NCBI GenBank assembly: GCA_028717505.1
Contig: JAQUNQ010000026.1
Coordinates: 1-13,922 of the forward strand
DNA: 13,922 nucleotides
Reading direction: 5' to 3'
From: Candidatus Peribacteraceae bacterium
GTDB lineage: Bacteria > Patescibacteriota > Gracilibacteria > Peribacterales > Peribacteraceae
Shown here piece by piece: positions 1 through 7,909 of this stretch; within the stretch, counting starts at the first letter, position 1, and each line of letters begins with the position of its first letter. Under the pieces are notes generated by a model. That model worked only from the letters and a program-made list of their open reading frames with translations. It was not told the origin of the DNA and did not search any database. The translations under genes and the position numbers were made by a program.

Positions 1-41
1 CGCTCACCATGCTTTTTTAGGTATTGAAGGATTTCTTTCAT
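1..41 (-). CDS. N-terminus of an unidentified protein, cut by the window edge
   Basis: Reading leftward from an ATG at 41-39, the frame stays open to the window edge and gives MKEILQYLKKHGE. Upstream is AAAGGAAG, the only convincing Shine-Dalgarno-like sequence at a gene start in this window. A TACAAT -10-like hexamer (57-62) lies 15 bases before the ATG. A short amphipathic helix followed by KKHGE is common at the start of small winged-helix regulators, but 13 residues cannot identify a family. The gene starts about 45 bases beyond the tRNA terminator, so it is probably a separate transcription unit. Confidence 0.45.
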   Translation of the reverse strand, partial: MKEILQYLKKHGE

Positions 42-56
42 AGCTTCCTTTGAAGA

Positions 57-85
57 ATTGTAGAAAAACACACTGGATTTGTAGA
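57..85 (-). promoter_or_regulatory. Putative promoter of the truncated gene at 1-41
   Basis: On the minus strand TCTACA (80-85) is followed after 17 bases by TACAAT (57-62). The -10 matches TATAAT at five of six positions and the -35 matches TTGACA at four of six. It overlaps a 13-base direct repeat, so the match could partly reflect the repeat. Confidence 0.35.
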
Positions 86-91
86 AAAACA
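58..91. repeat. 13-base direct repeat
   Basis: TTGTAGAAAAACA occurs at 58-70 and again at 79-91, a 21-base period. The second copy overlaps the T-tract of the tRNA terminator when read on the minus strand. No function is evident. Confidence 0.6.
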
Positions 92-116
92 AAACGGCCT
101 GCATCGCTGCAAGCCG
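84..116 (-). terminator. Intrinsic terminator after the tRNA (rpoD-tRNA unit)
   Basis: Positions 95-116 form a hairpin: CGGC and TGCA on one arm, TGCA and GCCG on the other, one C-A mismatch, loop TCGC. On the minus strand the hairpin is followed by TTTTGTTTTTC (84-94 complement). It begins 10 bases past the encoded CCA end of the tRNA. No comparable structure lies between rpoD and the tRNA. Confidence 0.75.
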
Positions 117-125
117 CATGTTTAT

Positions 126-202
126 TGGTGGGTCGTCGCGGACTTGAACCGCGGACCAAAGGATTATGAGTCCTCTGCTCTAACCAACTGAGCTAACGAC
201 CC
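126..202 (-). tRNA. tRNA with anticodon CAT (elongator Met or Ile2), CCA encoded
   Basis: A complete cloverleaf can be read on the minus strand. The acceptor stem is GGGTCGT/ACGACCC, the D-arm GCTC...GAGC, the anticodon loop CTCATAA (anticodon at 166-168) and the T-arm CGCGG-TTCAAGT-CCGCG. Discriminator A is followed by a genomically encoded CCA (126-128). The anticodon stem is GAGGA/TCCTT with one G-T pair. CAT tRNAs can be elongator Met, initiator Met or lysidine-modified Ile2. The fully paired first acceptor base pair argues against a typical initiator; sequence alone does not separate Met from Ile2. The 5' end lies 15 bases past the rpoD stop on the same strand with no terminator between, so processing from the rpoD transcript is likely. 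Confidence 0.95.
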
Positions 203-217
203 ATGAAAGTGGCCGCT

Positions 218-1540
218 TCAGCTTTCACCGTCCAAAAAGCTCTTCAGCTTTTCCGAACGCGACGGGTGACGTAGCTTGCGCAATGCTTTTGCCTCGATCT
301 GCCGGATGCGCTCGCGCGTGACACCGAACTCCTTGCCCACTTCCTCGAGCGTATGTCCGATGCCGTCCTTCAGGCCGAAGCGCATCTCGATGATCTTTCG
401 CTCGCGGGGAGTGAGGAACTCCAACATTGCATGCACGTTCTCTTTCCTGAGCTGCCGGTTCGTCGCGTCGAACGGATTGATGGCTTCCTCGTCCTCAATG
501 AAGTCCCCGAGCTTGCTGTCCTCTTCGGACCCCACCGGCGACTCGAGCGAGATGATGTCCTGACTGATCTTCTGGATGTGACGAACCTTCTTGATATCCA
601 TCTCCATTTCCACGGCCAGCTCCTCCACGGTCGGCTCACGGCCGAACTCCTGCACGAGGCGCCGCTGCGTGTGCGTGAGCTTGTTGATGGTCTCCACCAT
701 GTGCACGGGGATGCGAATGGTGCGCGCCTGATCCGCGATCGCGCGGGTGATGGCCTGACGGATCCACCATGTCGCATAGGTGCTGAACTTGAAGCCGCGC
801 TCCGGATCGAACTTCTCCACGGCACGGAAGAGGCCGATGTTCCCCTCCTGAATGAGATCGAGGAAGGAGAGGCCGCGGCCGATGTACTTCTTGGCAATGG
901 AGACCACGAGGCGAAGGTTCGCTTCGGCGAGCTGCTGCTTGGCGGAAGCATCCCCCTTGCGAATGCGGCGGGCCAGCTCGATCTCCTTGCGCGCATCGAT
1001 GAGCGGCACGCGCCCGATCTCGGAGAGGTACATGCGCACCGAGTCGTTTGAGATCTCCAGCAGGTCGACCTCGCGCTCGCGACGGCGCTTCTTCTTCTCC
1101 TCGTCGGAAATGTCCTTGTCGTCGATCTCGATGCCCGCAGTCGCCACGACCGCCATCGCATCCTCCTCCTCCAGTTTCTCCACCTTCTCATCGGCCTCCA
1201 GCTCCGCTTCGGCGTCATCATCCTCTTCCACGTCCGATGCGGCGATCTCGGTGAGGTCCTCCGTCGGCTCGGGGATATCCAGCACGGTCTTCCCCTTCTT
1301 CTCCCAGATGAGCACATCCTTCACATCGATCACCTGAATGCCGAGATCCGTGAGGAGGGTGTAGATCTCGTCCAGCAAATCCACGTTCTCCTCCGCATTG
1401 GGCACCACCGCCATGATTTCCTGATGCGTGACGTAGCGCTGCTCACGCCCCTTCTTGATGAGGTGCTTCACAGACTCGGGAAACTTCTTCAAGTCTTCGT
1501 CCGTCGGCTGGGCGATGAACTTCCGGGGGTGGGAGGCCAT
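218..1540 (-). CDS. rpoD: RNA polymerase primary sigma factor RpoD (sigma-70)
   Basis: Housekeeping sigma factor that directs RNA polymerase to -10/-35 promoters; 440 residues from the chosen start. Residues 1-75 resemble region 1.1 (YVTHQEI, LLTDLGIQVID). Residues 95-150 form a strongly acidic linker. Region 1.2 follows at about 160-195 (DSVRMYLSEIGRVPLI), region 2 at about 205-280 (NLRLVVSIAKKY, DLIQEGNIGL, FSTYATWWIRQAI), region 3 at about 285-350 and region 4 at about 370-438 (TPRERKIIEMRFGL and the helix-turn-helix VTRERIRQIEAKALRKLR). A longer frame opens at a TTG at 1579. That TTG falls inside the apparent -35 element, so I use the ATG at 1540-1538. The gene sits downstream of dnaG on the same strand, the classical macromolecular-synthesis pairing, but has its own promoter-like sequence. 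Confidence 0.97.
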   Translation of the reverse strand: MASHPRKFIAQPTDEDLKKFPESVKHLIKKGREQRYVTHQEIMAVVPNAEENVDLLDEIYTLLTDLGIQVIDVKDVLIWEKKGKTVLDIPEPTEDLTEIAASDVEEDDDAEAELEADEKVEKLEEEDAMAVVATAGIEIDDKDISDEEKKKRRREREVDLLEISNDSVRMYLSEIGRVPLIDARKEIELARRIRKGDASAKQQLAEANLRLVVSIAKKYIGRGLSFLDLIQEGNIGLFRAVEKFDPERGFKFSTYATWWIRQAITRAIADQARTIRIPVHMVETINKLTHTQRRLVQEFGREPTVEELAVEMEMDIKKVRHIQKISQDIISLESPVGSEEDSKLGDFIEDEEAINPFDATNRQLRKENVHAMLEFLTPRERKIIEMRFGLKDGIGHTLEEVGKEFGVTRERIRQIEAKALRKLRHPSRSEKLKSFLDGES

Positions 1541-1551
1541 GGGCGTGGGCC

Positions 1552-1579
1552 AGTATAGGCGAATTGGACCGGACGCCAA
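1552..1579 (-). promoter_or_regulatory. rpoD promoter with almost no leader
   Basis: On the minus strand TTGGCG (1574-1579) is followed after 16 bases by TATACT (1552-1557). The rpoD ATG begins 11 bases beyond the -10. A start site 6-7 bases past the -10 would leave a leader of about 5 bases with no room for a Shine-Dalgarno sequence. Confidence 0.6.
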
Positions 1580-1580
1580 G

Positions 1581-1659
1581 GAAAAAGAGCGATTAGCGGC
1601 TAGCGATGAACCGTAAGCCTCGCATTCCGTAGTACTAACCGCAAACCGCTCATCGCTCT
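1581..1659 (-). terminator. dnaG terminator-like inverted repeat with heptad-patterned arms
   Basis: AGAGCGAT (1586-1593) plus AGCGG (1595-1599) pair with CCGCT (1646-1650) plus ATCGCTCT (1652-1659), one mismatch, 46-base internal region. On the minus strand the stem runs straight into CTTTTTCC, as in an intrinsic terminator, and the structure starts 3 bases past the dnaG stop. The long loop is unusual. GCGGCTAG (1596-1603) can alternatively pair with CTAACCGC (1635-1642). The arms read as degenerate 7-mers: AGCGATT, AGCGGCT, AGCGATG on the left; AACCGCA, AACCGCT, CATCGCT on the right. Confidence 0.55.
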
Positions 1660-1662
1660 ACT

Positions 1663-3408
1663 CTATCCCGCCATCTGGGCCAATTTTAGGACCTGTTGGT
1701 ACTGCGTGGAGAGCTGCGCCTCCTCCACGACCTTGCCCTGCAGCCGCGCCTCCTTGAGCCGGCGCGTGATCTCCAGTTGCTTCACCTTGAGGAGCTCGCG
1801 GTTCGCGCGCATGCAGTTCTTGCGAATCTCGCGCACCGCCATCCCCTCGGACCACTCGTGAAAGCCGTGGTACTCGCAGAAGAGATGGAGAATGCCCGCA
1901 CGCTCGCGGTGTTCGTCCGAGAGCTCCAGATCTGCGAGCTTCAATTCCTTCGCCTCGGGCGCCTTCTTGAGTGCTCCGTAGAGAGCACCGGAGAATCCCC
2001 CTTCCGGCTCAATGAGCTCCTGGAGGAGCGCGCGCTTGAGCGGATAGAGGAGGAAGAGCCCGAGCGCGATCTCCAGCGGGGAAAACCCCTCCCGCGCCCT
2101 GACGGAAGTCGTCTCCTCATCGGTCGACTTGCCGATGACCTGCTTCGGGAGCTTGGCGATGTCCTCGCGGAGCGCCGTCTCGGTGGTCCCGAGCAGGGAG
2201 GCGGTCTTCCCGATGTAGTGCCCCTGCTCCACGGAGGAAGCAAGCGAATCGATGAGCGGGAGGAGCCGCCTGAGGGCGGCGCGCTTGCCCGTCGCAGAGG
2301 AGACGTCGCCCTTCGCGAGATCCTGCAGCACGAGATCGAGGTAGGGCACTCCCCCATCGTGGAGAATCCGGCCGAGGAGCTCGGGCGTGCTCTTCACCAC
2401 CTCGTCAGGGTCTTTCTCCTCGAATGTGACCGCCTGCACGGCCATCCCCTCCCGCGCAAGGAGGTGGAAGGCGCGCTCCGCGGCCTCCTGCCCCGCACGG
2501 TCCTGATCGAGACAGAGAACAGCCGTCTCCGCGTAACGCTTGAGGGTCTTCACGTGCTGTTCGGTAAGGGCAGTGCCGCTCACGGCCACGACGTTGTGGC
2601 AGCCGACTTTGTGGCAGGCGAGGAGATCGAAGTACCCCTCCACCATCACGACCGCCTTCGCATCGCGGATCGCCTCCTTCGCGTAATGGAGCCCATAGAG
2701 AATCGCGGACTTGTTGTAGAGCGGCCCTTCCGAGGAGTTCACGTACTTCGCCTCCTCCTCGCCGATGGCCCGCCCACCGAACGCCACGATGTTCCCCTGA
2801 TGATCATGGACCGGGAACAGGAGCCGATTGCGGAAGCGGTCGTAGATCTTCCCGTCTTGCAGTTCCCGCTGCACCCCGAGCCCGGCCTTCACGATCTCCG
2901 TGCGGCTGAACCCCTGCTTGAGCAGGTACTCGTACGTCTGGGAGAACGAGTCCGGCGCGTAGCCGAGACCGAAGAAGGCAATCTGCTCCTCCGAAATCAT
3001 GCGCTTCTTCAGGTAATCCTGCGCCACCCCGGATGCCTTCAACTGCGCCACGAAGTACTCCTCCGCCGCCGTCAGGCACTCGCGGAGGCGCTCCTTCTCA
3101 TCCTTCGTCACGGCAGGCTTCTGTCGCACCTCCTTGAGCTCGACCCCCGCCTTCTCGGCGAGGTCCTTGAGCGCCTGCGGAAAATCCACCTTCTCGATTT
3201 CCTGGTAGAAACTGAAGATGTCGCCGCCCTTCTGGCACGCGAAGCAGTAGGCGATACCCTTATCCGGGGAAATGAGGAGACTCGGGTGCGTGTCATTGTG
3301 AAAGGGGCAGAGCGCTAGGAAGTTCCTGCCCTTCTTCTTGAGCTGACAGTACTGCCCGACGAGGGTCTCGATCGTGAGCCGTGCCTTGATCTCGCTGACG
3401 TCATCCAT
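1663..3408 (-). CDS. dnaG: DNA primase DnaG
   Basis: Synthesises RNA primers at the replication fork; 581 residues from the chosen start, typical for bacterial DnaG. The N-terminal zinc-binding domain shows CPFH at 34-37 and CFAC at 55-58 (C34, H37, C55, C58). The core carries KYVNSSEGPLYNKSAILYGL (221-240), the usual primase signature. The TOPRIM domain has VEGYFD (256-261) and LDQDRAG (300-306), giving the acidic metal-binding residues. The C-terminal helicase-binding region (about 430-581) is weakly conserved, as usual. The frame is open a further 61 residues upstream, but those are Ser/Arg-rich and overlap the SLH gene in another frame. MDDVSEIKARLTIETLV is the normal DnaG N-terminus, so the start is the ATG at 3408-3406, 22 bases after the SLH gene stop. 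Confidence 0.97.
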   Translation of the reverse strand: MDDVSEIKARLTIETLVGQYCQLKKKGRNFLALCPFHNDTHPSLLISPDKGIAYCFACQKGGDIFSFYQEIEKVDFPQALKDLAEKAGVELKEVRQKPAVTKDEKERLRECLTAAEEYFVAQLKASGVAQDYLKKRMISEEQIAFFGLGYAPDSFSQTYEYLLKQGFSRTEIVKAGLGVQRELQDGKIYDRFRNRLLFPVHDHQGNIVAFGGRAIGEEEAKYVNSSEGPLYNKSAILYGLHYAKEAIRDAKAVVMVEGYFDLLACHKVGCHNVVAVSGTALTEQHVKTLKRYAETAVLCLDQDRAGQEAAERAFHLLAREGMAVQAVTFEEKDPDEVVKSTPELLGRILHDGGVPYLDLVLQDLAKGDVSSATGKRAALRRLLPLIDSLASSVEQGHYIGKTASLLGTTETALREDIAKLPKQVIGKSTDEETTSVRAREGFSPLEIALGLFLLYPLKRALLQELIEPEGGFSGALYGALKKAPEAKELKLADLELSDEHRERAGILHLFCEYHGFHEWSEGMAVREIRKNCMRANRELLKVKQLEITRRLKEARLQGKVVEEAQLSTQYQQVLKLAQMAG

Positions 3409-3418
3409 GAGGACAGAG

Positions 3419-3424
3419 AGTATA
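3419..3424 (-). promoter_or_regulatory. -10-like element of dnaG
   Basis: TATACT on the minus strand ends 10 bases before the dnaG ATG and lies in the 22-base gap after the SLH gene. No good TTGACA-like -35 is visible at normal spacing. The bases between it and the start (CTCTGTCCTC) are pyrimidine-rich with no Shine-Dalgarno sequence. It is the same hexamer at nearly the same distance as upstream of rpoD. Confidence 0.4.
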
Positions 3425-3430
3425 GCGCAC

Positions 3431-4462
3431 TCACAGCGCTCCCGCGACGTACCGGAAACTCTCGTAGAACTTCTGAATGACATCCGCTTCCACCGTGCCT
3501 CCGATGAGGTACACCTTATCCCACTGTTCCAGGACGATGCCCTCGAAAAGGACCTTTTCGTCCGCATCGACAATGATGAGATGCGTGACACTGGTTGCCT
3601 GGAAAGGAATCTTCTCCTTCAGGAACACCGTGTGGCCTTCCGACACATCGGCGACGACCTGCTCCACGCTCTTCTCGGACTTGTCGAAGACATGCACGAA
3701 GAGTTCGGCGTCCTCTGCCCCCGGCCGCGCAAATTCCACCCCATGAACGGGCGCGAAGACCTGGCAATCCGGCGGATACTGGATGAGGAAATTATCACGC
3801 GAGCCGTCGTAGAGCGGCCATTCCTCTCCGGGCTGCACCTCATCGGCGAGCTCCTCGTAGGTGCGGGAGGGCTTGGATGCTTCGCCGGCCATCAGACGGT
3901 AGATAATTTCCGCCATGTCCCCACGCCTGAGAAGATAATCGAAATCGGTGACGGCGAGGGGAATGGCATTCGCATTCGCGAGAGTCTCCACATCCTGCCG
4001 GTACCACACCCCCCCTGCCGGTTCCGCCTCCGGCACCGTGCTCAGGGCGTTCACGATGATCTTCGCCGCCTCCACGAAGTTGATGTCATGCTCGGGCTTG
4101 AAGGTCCCATCGGGATAGCCACTCACGAGATTCCTCAGCTTCGCCGCGCACACGTACGGGGCGAACCACTCTGAGGGGGCGACGTCGCGGAAGGGTCGGC
4201 CATTTTCCTTCAGGCATCCCTCCACGGCAGCCGGAGAGGCGACATTCACGATGATCTTCACGAACTCCGCGCGGTTGATCTCCTGATTGGGACGGAAGGA
4301 CCCGTCAGGATACCCCGAGACGATGCCCTGCATCTGCACGTACTTGATGGCGTCATAATTCACGTGCGAGAGCGGCACGTCGCTGAAGAGGGCGAGAGCG
4401 GGAGCCGCCGCGAGCAGGGATCCGACAAAGAGGGATGTTCGGAGAAAAGTGGAGGTACGCAT
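3431..4462 (-). CDS. Secreted protein with three S-layer-homology (SLH) domains
   Basis: 343 residues. The N-terminus (MRTSTFLRTSLFVGSLLAAA then PALA) is a clear signal peptide with probable cleavage near residue 24. Two strong SLH repeats follow: about 26-73 (FSDVPLSHVNYDAIKY, GIVSGYPDGSFRP, NRAEFVKIIV) and about 88-135 (FRDVAPSEWFAPYVCAA, LVSGYPDGTFKP). A degenerate third (about 150-195) lacks the GYPDG motif. SLH domains normally anchor exported proteins to a pyruvylated secondary cell-wall polymer, so a surface location is expected. The C-terminal half (about 215-343) has no family I recognise; it looks like an alpha/beta domain with no catalytic motif visible. Three in-frame ATGs lie at 4474, 4471 and 4462. 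The last starts directly at the signal peptide and sits 7 bases after a TATGAT hexamer, so I prefer it. Confidence 0.88.
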   Translation of the reverse strand: MRTSTFLRTSLFVGSLLAAAPALALFSDVPLSHVNYDAIKYVQMQGIVSGYPDGSFRPNQEINRAEFVKIIVNVASPAAVEGCLKENGRPFRDVAPSEWFAPYVCAAKLRNLVSGYPDGTFKPEHDINFVEAAKIIVNALSTVPEAEPAGGVWYRQDVETLANANAIPLAVTDFDYLLRRGDMAEIIYRLMAGEASKPSRTYEELADEVQPGEEWPLYDGSRDNFLIQYPPDCQVFAPVHGVEFARPGAEDAELFVHVFDKSEKSVEQVVADVSEGHTVFLKEKIPFQATSVTHLIIVDADEKVLFEGIVLEQWDKVYLIGGTVEADVIQKFYESFRYVAGAL

Positions 4463-4469
4463 GGAGGAC

Positions 4470-4475
4470 ATCATA
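4470..4475 (-). promoter_or_regulatory. -10-like element of the SLH gene
   Basis: TATGAT on the minus strand ends 7 bases before the preferred ATG at 4462, which would make the A of ATG the first transcribed base. No clear -35. It overlaps the two upstream in-frame ATG codons, which supports the later start if the element is real. Confidence 0.35.
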
Positions 4476-4500
4476 CACCGTTCTGCGCCCTGCTCCGTCG

Positions 4501-5046
4501 TCAGGCCGCGAGTGCCGCGACAGGCGCCGCCTGTGCCCTGGCCGCCTCTCCTTTCGAGGGCCCCCTGAAGACCTCTGCGAAACGCCCATTCATCTCTCCG
4601 CGCTCCCGCTCCACGGGACCACCACCCGGTCCGCCTGCTCCGCCCCCCTCCGCGGGAGCATTCGTCTGGCGCATCTCCCGCTCAATCTCCTTCGCTCGCT
4701 GCCGGAGGATGCGCGCCTTGGCACGGAGCGCCTGCGCGAGAGTCTCGGGGTCCGGTGGCAGCTTCCCGCTCTGCTCCTGCTGCAACCCCTCCACCACCTC
4801 CTCTGTTTTCATCGCGGCCCCGCGGTCCTCCTCCTCCGGCTGCGCATCCAGGACTTCCTGAAGCTGTACCTGCCCCAGCGCATCGACCGTCTCCCCCTGC
4901 ATTTCCTCCAGCCGTGTCCGGATCATCAGTTGCACTGCCTTCGCCTCGAGATCGCCGGCGAGGTCCTCGAGATTTCCGCGGATGGGCTTGCCCTCCAGGG
5001 CATCCCAGAGCTCATTCGTGTCGATGGCGGTGCGTCCGCTTTCCAT
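4501..5046 (-). CDS. Hypothetical hydrophilic, partly coiled-coil protein
   Basis: 181 residues, no family recognised. There is no signal peptide or membrane segment, so it is predicted cytoplasmic. The first 125 residues are highly charged and mostly helical in character; LRAKARILRQRAKEIEREMR (about 107-126) looks like a coiled coil. A Gly/Pro-rich stretch with APAEGGGAGGPGGG follows, then an Ala-rich tail ending in AALAA. It ends 38 bases before the SLH gene start. A TACGCT hexamer lies 8 bases upstream of its ATG. Opposite-strand frames here are proline- and serine-rich and unconvincing, so this strand is favoured. Confidence 0.7.
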   Translation of the reverse strand: MESGRTAIDTNELWDALEGKPIRGNLEDLAGDLEAKAVQLMIRTRLEEMQGETVDALGQVQLQEVLDAQPEEEDRGAAMKTEEVVEGLQQEQSGKLPPDPETLAQALRAKARILRQRAKEIEREMRQTNAPAEGGGAGGPGGGPVERERGEMNGRFAEVFRGPSKGEAARAQAAPVAALAA

Positions 5047-5054
5047 GTGACTTC

Positions 5055-5060
5055 AGCGTA
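5055..5060 (-). promoter_or_regulatory. -10-like element of the 4501-5046 gene
   Basis: TACGCT on the minus strand, four of six matches to TATAAT, ends 8 bases before the ATG at 5046. No Shine-Dalgarno sequence is present. Weak alone; listed because spacing matches the other genes. Confidence 0.25.
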
Positions 5061-5118
5061 GAGGAGACGGAACGCAGCACGGAGCGGGAGCGGATGCAAA
5101 GTCATCAAACTCTATATC

Positions 5119-5138
5119 TTTGGCTTTTTTAAGCCAAA
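5119..5138. other. AT-rich hairpin between two minus-strand genes
   Basis: TTTGGCTT (5119-5126), loop TTTT, AAGCCAAA (5131-5138): an 8-base perfect stem. It lies about 85 bases downstream of the RsmB/RsmF-type gene (stop at 5223). On the minus strand its T-run precedes the stem rather than following it, so it is not a textbook terminator for that gene. The rest of the 5047-5222 gap shows only the -10-like element above. Confidence 0.5.
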
Positions 5139-5222
5139 AAACTAAGGTCAGCGAAGAAATCTCTCGTGAGAAATCATACGTGCCTAGCCCCTTCCTAACT
5201 TCACCCTTCGACCACCCCTCAC

Positions 5223-6785
<1,563 letters not shown>

Positions 6786-6789
6786 AGGA

Positions 6790-6817
6790 TTGACAAATAG
6801 CATTTTTATACTAAAGT
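6790..6817 (+). promoter_or_regulatory. Promoter of the 6825-7484 methyltransferase gene
   Basis: A perfect TTGACA (6790-6795) is followed after 16 bases by TAAAGT (6812-6817), with 7 bases to the ATG at 6825. That fits leaderless transcription. An alternative -10, TATACT (6807-6812), has better sequence but only 11 bases of spacing. The whole divergent gap (6786-6824) is 39 bases and AT-rich. It must also serve the minus-strand RNA methyltransferase gene, for which TATTTG (complement of 6794-6799) 8 bases before its ATG is the best but weak candidate. Confidence 0.6.
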
Positions 6818-6824
6818 ATTTTCA

Positions 6825-7484
6825 ATGCCTCTCGCTGCATTCGAGGTATCGGCACCAGTAAATGGCAGACACTTTGAAGCATACATCAATCAGGAATCTC
6901 TGTACCGTCGTGTTCTCGCCATGCAGCACCAAATACGCGATATGTTGAATATTCTGGATTTTGGGTGCGGGCCGCACGGCGTGGGACGCATGCTGCTGCG
7001 CAGTCTCAAGCAAAAGGATGACAAACTGTATCTCTTCGACCCGCATGTGGACATCGAGCATCCGCGCGATGCGAACGAATTCATCGCCACAAAGCAGGAT
7101 GTTTACGGCGACGCACGCCTGCCCTTCGACATCGTAAACCTCTCCCATGTGCTCTGCTGCATGGAACCCATCGATGCCATCTATGCTCTCAAAAACCTGA
7201 AGGCCTCGCACCCGAAGGCAATGCTAGTCGTCGTCGATTACACACTCCGGAATCGCTCCGCAATGGAAGTGTTAAAACTGCTTACTTCCCATGAGGAAAT
7301 GAAGTGGAGAAGGCACATGGGCGATGAGGCGTTTGCGCACACACGCAGACAATTCACTCCGGAATCTCTAGAACATCTCATCCGTTTGGCGGGATATCTC
7401 CCGGAAGAGGGCATCAGGCCACTCGATAAATCCGGAATACGAGCTTTCGCAGTGGCTTGTCCTGATCCTCAACAAATTCCCTGA
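6825..7484 (+). CDS. Class I SAM-dependent methyltransferase, substrate unknown
   Basis: 219 residues. The Rossmann-fold SAM motif I is ILDFGCGPHGVG (43-54). An acidic residue ends the second strand in YLFDPHVD (69-76, Asp72). A motif IV-like segment, FDIVNLSHVLCCME, is followed by AMLVVVDYTL. A helical C-terminus with RRQFTPESLEHLIRLAGY is typical of UbiE/COQ5-like small-molecule methyltransferases. No DNA or RNA methyltransferase catalytic motif (NPPY, PC, TC) is seen, so a metabolite or lipid substrate is more likely, but unassigned. It is the first gene of the only plus-strand pair between 218 and 10378. Base composition and codon choice look more AT-rich than in rpoD, dnaG or der, which may mean acquisition by transfer. 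Confidence 0.82.
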   Translation: MPLAAFEVSAPVNGRHFEAYINQESLYRRVLAMQHQIRDMLNILDFGCGPHGVGRMLLRSLKQKDDKLYLFDPHVDIEHPRDANEFIATKQDVYGDARLPFDIVNLSHVLCCMEPIDAIYALKNLKASHPKAMLVVVDYTLRNRSAMEVLKLLTSHEEMKWRRHMGDEAFAHTRRQFTPESLEHLIRLAGYLPEEGIRPLDKSGIRAFAVACPDPQQIP

Positions 7485-7497
7485 ATGAATATATATT
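7469..7497 (+). promoter_or_regulatory. Promoter-like element before the ATG at 7504
   Basis: TCAACA (7469-7474) lies 17 bases before TATATT (7492-7497), and an ATG follows 6 bases later at 7504. The -35 lies within the last codons of the methyltransferase gene. Its position points to 7504, not 7559, as the native start of the small gene downstream. Confidence 0.4.
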
Positions 7498-7558
7498 ATC
7501 ACTATGAGCAATCTAGAACGTCTCTCCCCTCGCGCAATCCCCTCCATCCAATCGAAGA

Positions 7559-7900
7559 ATGAGTCCGACCGCCGGAAAGCGGGGGGATCGCATCGTAGCT
7601 CTCTTGAGAGGCATACGAGACTACTTTACAAAGCAATGCTTCTGCGAGAAGGCAGATCCCACTCTGCGAGAGAGAGTACGTCAACATTTGAAAACATTGG
7701 ATGAGGCGTTGGATAGAGCAGGTCCGCAAATCCCCTGCGCCGATTTGGGCATGACAGAAGAAGACATTGTCCTCGAATGCCTACTGGAAGACCCCGTAGT
7801 CTGTAAAGCAGCACTAGATCTCGAACAGCTGATACGAGAGGTGCGTGGGAGATCTTCAAGGACTGTGAACTTTGCAGCTCTCGGACTCATCGCCGCGTAA
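7559..7900 (+). CDS. Small hypothetical protein, possibly frameshifted at its 5' end
   Basis: 113 residues in this frame, no recognised family. It is charged and mostly helical (LRERVRQHLKTLDEALDRAG, then MTEEDIVLECLLEDPVVCK), with three cysteines in the N-terminal half; no signal peptide or membrane segment. The start is uncertain. The ATG at 7559 has neither a Shine-Dalgarno sequence nor a nearby -10. An ATG at 7504 in another frame has both a -10-like TATATT and a plausible N-terminus (MSNLERLSPRAIPSIQ). The two frames would join if one G were removed from the G6 run at 7581-7586, giving ...DRRKAG-DRIVALL. This could be a sequencing error, a real mutation or a recoding site. The gene ends 9 bases from the convergent leuS stop and probably belongs with the methyltransferase upstream. 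Confidence 0.6.
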   Translation: MSPTAGKRGDRIVALLRGIRDYFTKQCFCEKADPTLRERVRQHLKTLDEALDRAGPQIPCADLGMTEEDIVLECLLEDPVVCKAALDLEQLIREVRGRSSRTVNFAALGLIAA

Positions 7901-7909
7901 GCATAATAA

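Noticed and set aside
126..202. Initiator tRNA-fMet
   Set aside because: The first acceptor pair (G-C) is intact, whereas typical bacterial initiators have a mismatch there.
1541..1579. TTG start extending RpoD by 13 residues
   Set aside because: The TTG is part of the apparent -35 element and the extension crosses the -10; the ATG at 1540 fits family and promoter better.
1696..3318. Long open frame on the plus strand opposite dnaG
   Set aside because: It is the antisense of a clear primase gene, rich in Leu, Arg and Glu as expected for GC-rich shadow frames, with no domain or start signal.
3409..3591. 61-residue N-terminal extension of DnaG
   Set aside because: Ser/Arg-rich, overlaps the SLH gene, and DnaG normally begins just before the zinc domain as at the 3408 ATG.
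5119..5138. Hairpin as a standard intrinsic terminator for the RNA methyltransferase gene
   Set aside because: On the relevant strand the T-run precedes rather than follows the stem, so only a hairpin is reported.
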